From Thiomonas sp. X19 (GTDB lineage Bacteria; Pseudomonadota; Gammaproteobacteria; Burkholderiales; Burkholderiaceae_C): 64,000 nt of DNA. This document shows, piece after piece, positions 16,364 to 22,304 of the stretch. Position 1 is the stretch's first letter. Every line of letters begins with the position of its first letter. The DNA lies in assembly GCF_900089495.1 (NCBI RefSeq), contig NZ_LT605203.1:3705528-3769527 (forward strand), read 5' to 3'. Below the pieces are notes generated by a model. It was not told where the DNA came from, ran no database searches, and saw nothing but the letters and a program-made list of their open reading frames with translations. Both the position numbers and the translations under genes were made by a program.

Positions 16364-16417
16364 CCGTCGGATATCCTGGGATGCCAGGCTTATCCGACGG
16401 TCTACATTACGTTAGCC
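16364..16417 (+). repeat. attC-like site at the head of the cassette array
   Basis: A perfect 10-bp stem CCGTCGGATA (16364-16373) / TATCCGACGG (16391-16400) is followed by the core site GTTAGCC (16411-16417). This resembles the 3' half of an integron attC site and opens the first cassette. The matching R'' box on the left is not clear. Confidence 0.5.
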
Positions 16418-16444
16418 ATTTCAACCTTGGGACACTCAATCAAA

Positions 16445-16816
16445 GTGAAAGATATTGCTAGTTCCCCCAGGCTACGCCTCACAGCCACGCTACTACTGAC
16501 CATCATTATTGGTGTCATGTCTAGCATATTTGCTACGCAAGTCACCCCGGGTGGCGTCCTTGATTGGTCACTTACACTAAAGGTTTCTTCGTTCTGGTGG
16601 CTCGTGGGTAGCGCAGTCTGTTGGCTTGGCGTCCATCTTGCGTTTCTCAACTACGATGAAAGCGTCCTGGTGTTCGCTGACGATCAGCATTGCATTGCCC
16701 ACATCAGAAAAACGAAACTGGAGGGATTGGCCGCACTGGTAAAGACCGATCCAGAAAAGGCATCTCTGGTCGATGTCAAGACAGTACTGAAGAATTTGGA
16801 GGTCAAGACCAAATGA
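16445..16816 (+). CDS. Cassette protein with two membrane helices
   Basis: About 123 aa from GTG 16445; the start is uncertain and the frame is open upstream across the recombination core, which is normal for cassette genes. Two transmembrane helices (T-A-T-L-L-L-T-I-I-I-G-V-M and W-W-L-V-G-S-A-V-C-W-L-G-V-H-L) are followed by a cytosolic α/β tail. The stop overlaps the next ATG (ATGA at 16813). It is less GC-rich than the backbone. No family is recognised. Confidence 0.6.
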   Translation: MKDIASSPRLRLTATLLLTIIIGVMSSIFATQVTPGGVLDWSLTLKVSSFWWLVGSAVCWLGVHLAFLNYDESVLVFADDQHCIAHIRKTKLEGLAALVKTDPEKASLVDVKTVLKNLEVKTK

Positions 16817-17061
16817 GCATTCTCCTTGCCAAACCCGCACAAGAAGAAGTCAGTGGCCGCCAAGCTCTTGGACCCCTTACTCTTGTCCATATCGTTTCTC
16901 TCTTAGAAAAGCTCGACCCCAAAAACCCTGAGTCTTCGGTCAACGTTCACCGCGTCCGGGATGCCGAACAAGAAATCTACGTGCTTCGGGAGCGAGGGCT
17001 TCGGGTATTTTTTACAAGAAGAGAAAATGACATTGTGGTTCTTAGCATCATCAATGGCTAA
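16813..17061 (+). CDS. Cassette protein, RelE/ParE-like appearance
   Basis: This 82-aa protein's second half, V-H-R-V-R-D-A-E-Q-E-I-Y-V-L-R-E-R-G-L-R-V followed by F-F-T and I-V-V-L-S-I-I, resembles the β-hairpin core of RelE/ParE-type toxins. Catalytic residues cannot be confirmed and the N-terminus is unusual. It overlaps the membrane protein gene by ATGA, and its stop TAA lies inside the GGCTAAC box of the attC site, typical of integron cassettes. Confidence 0.55.
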   Translation: MSILLAKPAQEEVSGRQALGPLTLVHIVSLLEKLDPKNPESSVNVHRVRDAEQEIYVLRERGLRVFFTRRENDIVVLSIING

Positions 17062-17125
17062 CCCATCATTCCACCGGACGCTGCGCGATAAAGCCGCGCA
17101 GCGCCGGTGAATTCAAACGTTAGCC
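17056..17125 (+). repeat. attC site (complete form)
   Basis: GGCTAAC (17056-17062) and GTTAGCC (17119-17125) are complementary outer boxes. The inner stem is CGCTGCGCG...CGCGCAGCG, with loop ATAAAGC. The total of 70 bp is a normal attC size. This is the best evidence that the region is an integron-type array. Confidence 0.8.
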
Positions 17126-17138
17126 CACAGGGGGAACT

Positions 17139-17321
17139 ATGAAAGATATTGAGGAAAAGCTCGCCTTATTCCGCTTAGCCGATCAGTCCATCAAGAGCGT
17201 CATGCATGCCATTGACCTAGCCAATGACGAGCATAAGGGGCCAGCGACTTATACCGTTGAAACAGTGGTTGTCCACAACGGAGAAGCGAAGGTAATTTCT
17301 AAGGAAGTTCACAATGTCTGA
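17139..17321 (+). CDS. Small cassette protein upstream of SDH protease
   Basis: This 60-aa protein (M-K-D-I-E-E-K-L-A-L-F-R-L-A-D-Q) has a helical N-terminal half and a β C-terminal half (Y-T-V-E-T-V-V-V-H-N-G-E-A-K-V-I-S). GGGGG lies 6 nt upstream of the ATG. It overlaps the protease gene by 8 nt, so the two are likely co-translated; it may be a partner or substrate adaptor (inference). Confidence 0.6.
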   Translation: MKDIEEKLALFRLADQSIKSVMHAIDLANDEHKGPATYTVETVVVHNGEAKVISKEVHNV

Positions 17322-18330
17322 CTGGTCTCAATTAGTTCGCGAACTCGGCCAGCTCGGTAGTAGCTATGATGTGCTAAGGCGAAAATATACCAAGAGGCTT
17401 TCCAACTACACCAAGCGGAACGTCATTTGCTATTATAGTGGGTGGCTGCAAAAACCTGAGCTTGGAGCGTTGTGTGCTGTAAATGATACAGACAAGAATG
17501 GCTTAATGACCGCCATTAACGGGTTGGATGTTGCAAAAGGTTTAGACCTAATCTTGCATACACCCGGCGGTGACACTGCGGCCACGGAATCCATTGTTGA
17601 CTACCTTTGGGAAAAATTCAAAGGCGACATTCGTTGTTTCGTTCCACAGATGGCGATGTCTGCGGGCACAATGATTGCCTGCTCTTGCAAAGAAATTTGG
17701 ATGGGTAAGCATTCTTCTCTTGGCCCAGTCGACCCTCAATTCGGAAACATCCCGGCTCACGGAGTCATAGAAGAGTTTGAGCGCGCCTATCGAGAGATTG
17801 TTGACGACCCGCGAACAATTCCGGTCTGGCAGCCCATCCTTGCAAAGTACCCGCCAGCATTTATTGGAGAATGCAAAAAGGCGCTAGACTGGTCTAATTC
17901 GTTGGTGGCGGACTGGCTTGGCCGAAATATGCTTAAAGACATAGAAGGATCTAAAGAAACAATTGAAACCGTTCTTCGTGAACTCGGAGATCATTCAGTA
18001 AATTTTGCGCATAATCGTCATCTTTCGATGAAGAAATGCAGTGAGATTGGCCTCACCATTAAAACGCTTGAGTCTGATCAAAAATTACAAGACATCGTTC
18101 TTTCTATTCACCACATATATTTCCATACCTTATCCAGCACGCCCTCCTTCAAGATCATTCAGAACCACAACGGGGCAACGTTCATTTTGCAAGCGCAGCA
18201 GCAAATAGTTGTAGGCCAGATGCCGCAGCGCCCTCAAGTTGCCGGACAGCCCGCTCCTCCTCCCGAACAGCAAAGCATGGATGCACCAGTTCCTATGGAA
18301 CCTGTGAATGAAGAACTGGAACAGGGCTAA
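17314..18330 (+). CDS. SDH-family ClpP-like serine protease
   Basis: This 338-aa protein belongs to the serine-dehydrogenase-proteinase family (ClpP/crotonase fold, related to SppA). The family signature is visible: L-I-L-H-T-P-G-G-D-T-A-A-T (80-91; oxyanion Gly pair), M-A-M-S-A-G-T (113-119; Ser116 the likely nucleophile) and H-S-S-L-G-P-V-D-P-Q (133-142). The C-terminus ends in a Pro/Gln-rich tail. There is no signal peptide. As a cassette gene it may serve stress or defence functions, but nothing in the sequence shows a target. Confidence 0.85.
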   Translation: MSDWSQLVRELGQLGSSYDVLRRKYTKRLSNYTKRNVICYYSGWLQKPELGALCAVNDTDKNGLMTAINGLDVAKGLDLILHTPGGDTAATESIVDYLWEKFKGDIRCFVPQMAMSAGTMIACSCKEIWMGKHSSLGPVDPQFGNIPAHGVIEEFERAYREIVDDPRTIPVWQPILAKYPPAFIGECKKALDWSNSLVADWLGRNMLKDIEGSKETIETVLRELGDHSVNFAHNRHLSMKKCSEIGLTIKTLESDQKLQDIVLSIHHIYFHTLSSTPSFKIIQNHNGATFILQAQQQIVVGQMPQRPQVAGQPAPPPEQQSMDAPVPMEPVNEELEQG

Positions 18331-18355
18331 CAAGACGTTCCAGCCGACGTTAGCC
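18325..18355 (+). repeat. Collapsed attC site
   Basis: GGCTAAC (18325-18331) and GTTAGCC (18349-18355) are complementary, but only 17 nt lie between them, so the central stem is missing. The stop codon of the protease gene overlaps the first box. Confidence 0.6.
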
Positions 18356-18368
18356 GCCTACATCAGCC

Positions 18369-18959
18369 ATGACCATTGAAGAATTGCGTGAGTTACAACG
18401 TTATGCCGGAGCGTTCGGTCTCGGCGGTATCGTCTCTCTCGGAATCGGCTGGCTGTTCCTGAAGTCGTACTTGTCGAGCTACCTATCAAAGAAGGCCGAA
18501 AATCTCGCCACGCGGGAAGACATCGCAGCCATTACTCACGAGATTGAAGGCGTCAGAACTCAGTACGCTGTGCTGATAGAAGAAAGCAAGGCAAAACACC
18601 AGCTTCGTATGGCTGCGCTTGATCGCCGTCTTCAGGCGCATCAGGAAGCCTTTACTCTTTGGCGGGAACTATTAGGCGGCACGCACACTGACACGATTGG
18701 TAAGGTAGTTATGAAGTGTCAAGACTGGTGGGAAAAAAACTGTCTTTACCTTGAGCCCAAAGTTCGTGAGGCATTTTCAGCGGCCTACTCAGCTGCGCAC
18801 TCGCATCATGCATACGTTCAGGCGCACGCAGACTCGAAGATCATCACAGAGAACTGGAAGCTAATCACAAGGTTCCCCAGTGTCATGTTCGAGGCAATTC
18901 AACTGCCGCCACTTAGCGAAGTTGAAGCAAAGGTCATTCCGCCGAACGGGCAACAGTGA
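18369..18959 (+). CDS. Cassette protein with membrane helix and coiled coil
   Basis: This 196-aa protein has one transmembrane segment near residues 16-36 (A-F-G-L-G-G-I-V-S-L-G-I-G-W-L-F), then a predicted coiled coil (E-D-I-A-A-I-T-H-E-I-E-G-V-R, continuing to Q-L-R-M-A-A-L-D-R-R-L-Q-A-H-Q) and a helical C-terminal domain. This layout is common in cassette and defence-island proteins. The function is unknown. Confidence 0.65.
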   Translation: MTIEELRELQRYAGAFGLGGIVSLGIGWLFLKSYLSSYLSKKAENLATREDIAAITHEIEGVRTQYAVLIEESKAKHQLRMAALDRRLQAHQEAFTLWRELLGGTHTDTIGKVVMKCQDWWEKNCLYLEPKVREAFSAAYSAAHSHHAYVQAHADSKIITENWKLITRFPSVMFEAIQLPPLSEVEAKVIPPNGQQ

Positions 18960-18968
18960 GCGCCCTGC

Positions 18969-18988
18969 GGCTAATTTGAACGTTAGGT
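18969..18988 (+). repeat. Collapsed attC site
   Basis: GGCTAAT (18969-18975) complements the GTTAGCC that opens this cassette, and GTTAGGT (18982-18988) opens the next one. Only six bases lie between, so the inner stem is lost. Confidence 0.55.
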
Positions 18989-19018
18989 TGCATACCAAAT
19001 TACTCACGGAGCCGAGAG

Positions 19019-19270
19019 ATGATCGAAATTACTATGACCATAAATGGCCGGCCTTTGACAGCAAATAGCCTTAAAGACGAGCTTGAGAAGGCTGCTCTTG
19101 AATCCGTCAAAGAGCACATTCGCGAGCAATTGAGCGGCGTGCCACACGAACTAGATGGCGAAAGGCTGATTATTGAAATTGTTGGCCCGGATTTGCACAA
19201 TCTCTCAGTGCAACTTTCCGGGCCCGACTCGCTAGTAGAGCAGGCTAAGGTCGCGTTAGGTGCCGAATGA
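19019..19270 (+). CDS. Unknown cassette protein (83 aa)
   Basis: M-I-E-I-T-M-T-I-N-G-R-P-L-T leads into a helix (L-K-D-E-L-E-K-A-A-L-E-S-V-K-E-H-I) and two strands (L-I-I-E-I-V-G-P and N-L-S-V-Q-L-S-G-P). GGAG lies upstream of the ATG. It is a compact α/β protein with no recognised family, in the same orientation as the other cassette genes. Confidence 0.55.
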   Translation: MIEITMTINGRPLTANSLKDELEKAALESVKEHIREQLSGVPHELDGERLIIEIVGPDLHNLSVQLSGPDSLVEQAKVALGAE

Positions 19271-19292
19271 GCCCCCTTCGACCTTAAAAAGC

Positions 19293-19530
19293 GCAACCTA
19301 ATCGGGTAGACAGGAGTTTCTAGCTCCCAGCCCCCACACCACCCAGTTCCGCAGTGGACGGTTCAACAAATCGGCTCGCGCTGACGACCGATTTTCAAGC
19401 CCCAGCGGGGCCGCCTCTGGGCCTTGCACCACAGTCCTTGGTGCTCAGCAGCCCCTGCGCCTTCAGCCATGCGTTGGACATGAATCGATCTGCGCTTGCC
19501 GCTGGTCCAACAGGCAGCTTGAAGTCGACT
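19293..19530 (+). repeat. Broken end of the cassette array
   Basis: GCAACCTAAT (19293-19302) complements the GTTAGGTTGC that opens the last cassette (18982-18991), as the left half of an attC would, but no matching GTTRRRY box follows. The next 230 bp to 19530 hold no supported gene. Confidence 0.5.
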
Positions 19531-19794
19531 CTACCCGTCCCCGGTCTGCAACGGGTCGGGCATTCGCTCGGCCCAGCGCTCGCGGATCGTCTCGCTGGGT
19601 GCCCCATATGGCCCCAGCGACTCCAGAAAATCCACCTCACTGCGCAACACCTCGCGCATGTCATCAGGCAGGGTAAGCAGCACCCGCAGCACGGCCAAGG
19701 GATAGGACTCGCCACGCTTGCACTCGATGACATGCCCGCGCAGCCGAAGGATTCGACCCGCCAAAACCAAGCGGAACGCAGCGCGGGGATTCAT
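19531..19794 (-). CDS. Unknown backbone protein (87 aa)
   Basis: M-N-P-R-A-A-F-R-L-V-L-A-G-R-I-L-R-L-R, then a helical segment (M-R-E-V-L-R-S-E-V-D-F-L-E-S-L) and a polar tail. It overlaps the stop of the HicA-like gene by ATGA (19791-19794), indicating translational coupling. No family is recognised. Confidence 0.55.
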   Translation of the reverse strand: MNPRAAFRLVLAGRILRLRGHVIECKRGESYPLAVLRVLLTLPDDMREVLRSEVDFLESLGPYGAPSETIRERWAERMPDPLQTGDG

Positions 19795-19970
19795 CGCCCG
19801 AATCTCCGCCGTAGCTCTGCGCGAATGTTGCGCAACGCCCGCCAATCCGATGCCGTCGCGGAGACGATCACAGCCCCTCGTGGCGTCTCGATGAGCCAAT
19901 GCCCGCCCGGCAACAGCCGGGCGCGTGCTGCGGGGAACTCCCGCAGCACCTGGCGCAGGGGTTTCTTCAT
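19791..19970 (-). CDS. HicA-like small protein
   Basis: This 59-aa protein (M-K-K-P-L-R-Q-V-L-R-E-F) has a compact pattern L-P-G-G-H-W-L-I-E-T-P-R-G-A-V-I-V then a helix L-R-N-I-R-A-E-L-R-R. It resembles the dsRBD-like fold of HicA toxins, with the His in the expected strand. There is no HicB directly next to it. Start 19970 is preferred because it overlaps the previous stop by ATGA. Confidence 0.45.
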   Translation of the reverse strand: MKKPLRQVLREFPAARARLLPGGHWLIETPRGAVIVSATASDWRALRNIRAELRRRFGR

Positions 19971-20224
19971 GCCGCGCATCGCACTTCCTCACGCCCATCC
20001 ACCTTGGCCTGCACCAAAGCGAGCGCAGCGGCAATCACCAGATCGGGCTTGCAGCCGCAGACGCACCGCAGGTCGTATCTCCCCTCGCAAAGCCTCACCT
20101 CCAGCGACGCAGAAGAGGCTCCCTGGTGCGCTGGGCACTTCATCAGCCAATGCCCGCTATCAATTGCCTCAGCCGCGTGCATCAAGGCCAGCAAGGAAAA
20201 ACCATCGTCGTTCTTCATGATCAT
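19967..20224 (-). CDS. CHC2-type zinc-finger protein
   Basis: About 85 aa with a primase-like zinc-binding motif: W-L-M-K-C-P-A-H-Q, then R-L-C-E-G-R-Y-D-L-R-C-V-C-G-C. The spacing of C, H, C and C is like CHC2 fingers of DnaG-type primases, but no catalytic domain follows. The frame is open to 20284 through the 8-bp-repeat DNA; ATG 20224 is chosen because the upstream part is repeat sequence. It may bind DNA in replication or transfer (inference). Confidence 0.55.
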   Translation of the reverse strand: MIMKNDDGFSLLALMHAAEAIDSGHWLMKCPAHQGASSASLEVRLCEGRYDLRCVCGCKPDLVIAAALALVQAKVDGREEVRCAA

Positions 20225-20227
20225 GTT

Positions 20228-20261
20228 GCAGATTTCCGCATTTCTGTATTTCCGTAATTCA
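20228..20261. repeat. 8-bp tandem repeat cluster (site D)
   Basis: Minus strand: GAATTACG GAAATACA GAAATGCG GAAATCTG, in strict 8-bp register, just upstream of the zinc-finger gene. It is the same family as the par-region clusters. A shorter related block (GGATTTACAGATTTCTG) lies at 21067-21083. Confidence 0.6.
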
Positions 20262-20433
20262 TCCAAGACAGGCAGGCCCGGCACGGCCGGGCCGCCCGGT
20301 CAAAGCGGCAAGTACCTGCACGCGCTCGCCCACGGCGAGCTGCACGCTGCGGCAAGGATGGTGTGGAGGTGTTTTTTCATGGACATGGATGTTCTTTCTT
20401 GAGGTTGTGCGGGGACAACACGTCCCCGCTGTT

Positions 20434-20457
20434 GCTATTCACGCGGGTGCGAAATTC
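20434..20457. repeat. Dispersed ~25-bp repeat, copy 2
   Basis: GCTATTCACGCGGGTGCG with GAAATTC following, directly after the stop codon of the secreted-protein gene. CCCGC upstream can pair with GCGGG inside the repeat. Confidence 0.7.
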
Positions 20458-20950
20458 AGAGCGGGGCGACGAGTTGCAGGCCGATAAAGCCGGACCCCGA
20501 TTGGGTGTTCGGGACCGCCAGCAGATTGATCCCGAACCCCTGCGCCGTGCGCAGGCGCAGCACTGCGCCTGCGGCGAGCGGTGCGGTCGGCACCTCGGTG
20601 CGGCGATAGCCCGAGACCAGCCCGGCCGCAAGGCCCGCGCTGGCCGTCAGACCACAGGGCAAGCCCCAATGCCAATGCAGGGGTGTCCAGATGCCCAGCA
20701 GGTAGGCGGTTTCGCGGCGGTAGCTGTTCTTGTAAAACCCGCCCGCTGCATTCCAGTCAGGGCTGAACTTGACCTCGATGCCCAAGCCCGGGTTGTCCTG
20801 ATTGAGCTGGCGGCGGGCCCAGGCTTCGGTGTGGACGCTCGTGACATTGATGTCGAGCGACCAGGGCGACGGCGGGGTGTCGGCGGCGTGGGCGGTGGCG
20901 AGGCTGACGGCCACCAGCAAGCCGGTGGTGAGGGTCTTGAGGGGGTGCAT
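20456..20950 (-). CDS. Exported β-rich protein (PagP-like appearance)
   Basis: This 164-aa protein starts with a signal peptide (M-H-P-L-K-T-L-T-T-G-L-L-V-A-V, then A-T-A-H-A|A-D). The mature part has short alternating strands (G-L-G-I-E-V-K-F, N-A-A-G-G-F-Y-K-N-S-Y-R-R-E, L-G-I-W-T-P-L, G-F-I-G-L-Q-L-V-A-P-L) consistent with a small outer-membrane barrel. Similar proteins occur on plasmids; the function is unknown. Copies of the 25-bp repeat lie both before and after the gene. Confidence 0.7.
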   Translation of the reverse strand: MHPLKTLTTGLLVAVSLATAHAADTPPSPWSLDINVTSVHTEAWARRQLNQDNPGLGIEVKFSPDWNAAGGFYKNSYRRETAYLLGIWTPLHWHWGLPCGLTASAGLAAGLVSGYRRTEVPTAPLAAGAVLRLRTAQGFGINLLAVPNTQSGSGFIGLQLVAPL

Positions 20951-20978
20951 GCAAGTGCTCCGAAGAGTTGGTCTTGCA

Positions 20979-21000
20979 TGTATTCACTCGGGTGCGAAAT
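20979..21000. repeat. Dispersed ~25-bp repeat, copy 3
   Basis: GTATTCACTCGGGTGCGAAA, in the leader of the exported-protein gene. It has the same orientation as all other copies. Confidence 0.7.
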
Positions 21001-21084
21001 CGGCGCGGAGGGTGACCGGTGGGTAAGTGAGCAACCCCTTGGCTTGCGCGTCACTTGTCAACGGGCGGATTTACAGATTTCTGT

Positions 21085-21200
21085 GGTTGCCCTCACAAAA
21101 CGAGCTTTCTCGGGGCCGGTTTTGAGCGGCAGGGGGCGTGCCAGGCTTGCCCTGGCGCGGCGCGTGCCAGAGCTTGGGCACCGGGAAAGTCGGGGCAACC
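21085..21200. repeat. Long inverted-repeat structure, copy 2
   Basis: The left arm GGTTGCCC(9 nt)GAGCTTTCTCGG (21085-21114) pairs with CCGGGAAAGTCGGGGCAACC (21181-21200). The core TTGAGCGGCAGGGGGCGTG (21122-21140) matches copy 1 at 17 of 19 positions, and TGCCAGAGCTTGG matches TGCCAGCGCTTGG in copy 1. Arms differ in sequence but keep the same architecture, including a TCAC-AAAA insertion in the left arm. Confidence 0.65.
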
Positions 21201-21321
21201 TGCACAGGCCGCGCTTGCCCGCTCGGGGAGACTTGCAATCGGCTCACGCGGGGCAAAAAAACCCGGCACGAAGGCCGGGAAGCTGGTTGCCAGGACATAC
21301 AAAATTCTGTATAGTTCGCGC

Positions 21322-21660
21322 ATGGATGATCCCAAGCCAGTCGAATTCCTGGGCAGCTCTCTGGATGACCTTCGAGCCTTCCCGCTCGCGGCCAAGCGCG
21401 AGGCCGGTCATCAGCTCGATCTGGTGCAGAACGGCCAGGAACCGGACGACTGGAAGCCTATGAACACCGTGGGTCAAGGCGTGAAAGAAATTCGGATTCG
21501 GGATGCGGCCGGAGCGTTCCGGGTCATCTATGTAGCCAAGTTCGTCGATGCCGTCTATGTGCTTCACTGCTTCCAGAAGAAAACAGAGAAGACCGGCAAA
21601 CCCGATTTTGACTTGGCCGCGAAGCGTTACCGCAACTTATTGAAGGAGCTAGAGCCATGA
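21322..21660 (+). CDS. HigB/Gp49-like RelE-superfamily toxin
   Basis: This 112-aa protein of the phage-derived Gp49-like (HigB) family is a putative ribosome-dependent mRNA interferase. It shows F-P-L-A-A-K-R-E-A-G-H-Q-L, then I-R-I-R-D-A-A-G-A-F-R-V-I-Y-V and V-L-H-C-F-Q-K-K-T-E-K-T, the usual core and K-K-T motif. It is followed by an XRE antitoxin with ATGA overlap; toxin-first order is typical of hig. A promoter-like sequence with ATACAAAATTCTGTATAG (21298-21315) lies just upstream and contains a dyad that may be the operator. Confidence 0.9.
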   Translation: MDDPKPVEFLGSSLDDLRAFPLAAKREAGHQLDLVQNGQEPDDWKPMNTVGQGVKEIRIRDAAGAFRVIYVAKFVDAVYVLHCFQKKTEKTGKPDFDLAAKRYRNLLKELEP

Positions 21661-21938
21661 GCAAGCAACGATTTGCCAGCGTCTGGGATGCCATTGAGGA
21701 CACCCCGGAAGAAGCGGAAAACATGAAGTTGCGTTCCGCCTTGATGATGGCACTGAAGAACCACCTTGCCCGCACCGAAATGAGCCAGGCGCAAGCAGCA
21801 ACGCTATTGGGTGTGACTCAGCCGCGCATCTCTGACCTGATGCGCGGCAAGATCAACCTATTCGGCCTCGATGCGCTGGTGAACATGGCTACGGCTGCCG
21901 GGCTTCATATCGAAATGCGGGTCCTCGAAGCAGCATGA
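21657..21938 (+). CDS. XRE-family antitoxin (HigA-like)
   Basis: This 93-aa protein has a helix-turn-helix M-S-Q-A-Q-A-A-T-L-L-G-V-T-Q-P-R-I-S-D-L in its middle and an N-terminal segment with D-A-I-E-D-T-P-E-E-A that pairs with Gp49-like toxins. It starts inside the stop of the toxin gene (ATGA). It should neutralise the toxin and repress the operon. Confidence 0.9.
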   Translation: MSKQRFASVWDAIEDTPEEAENMKLRSALMMALKNHLARTEMSQAQAATLLGVTQPRISDLMRGKINLFGLDALVNMATAAGLHIEMRVLEAA

Positions 21939-21997
21939 CCCGGCCCTGCCCTGGTCAAGGCTCGCCGGTGGGCAGCTTGCTGTGGTAACGGTGAGGC

Positions 21998-22243
21998 TCA
22001 CCACGCAGCGGCCAGTCCACCGAGGCTGAAAATTGCCTTTTGTGCGGCGTTGGCAAGAAACTCGATGTGATCAAACTCGTCGATATGGTCACATTCGAGG
22101 AGCCAAAACGCTGTCATGTGATATTCAGTCACCCAGAACTTCAGGTGTTGGGCACGCTCGGCCCTCATCTCTGTCGTGTCGTTGGCGAGCGTTGCACTCA
22201 CCAAAACCTGGAGCACCGCGCCGTCCCCGGGGGCGACATCCAC
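21998..22243 (-). CDS. Unknown small protein (81 aa)
   Basis: GTG 22243 has AGGA a few bases upstream. The sequence A-T-L-A-N-D-T-T-E-M-R-A-E-R-A-Q-H-L-K-F leads into aromatic and acidic helices (W-L-L-E-C-D-H-I-D-E-F). It lies just downstream of the relaxase on the same strand. The frame is also open further up through the 25-bp repeat. Existence is plausible, function unknown. Confidence 0.45.
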   Translation of the reverse strand: MDVAPGDGAVLQVLVSATLANDTTEMRAERAQHLKFWVTEYHMTAFWLLECDHIDEFDHIEFLANAAQKAIFSLGGLAAAW

Positions 22244-22279
22244 AGTTTCCTGGATGGATGCGGGGGCAACTCCGCATCC

Positions 22280-22304
22280 TGTATTCAGACAGGCGCGAAA
22301 TTCA
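22280..22304. repeat. Dispersed ~25-bp repeat, copy 4
   Basis: GTATTCAGACAGGCGCGAAA at the stop codon of the relaxase gene (TGA at 22302-22304). CCTGT...ACAGG gives a small stem. Confidence 0.7.
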
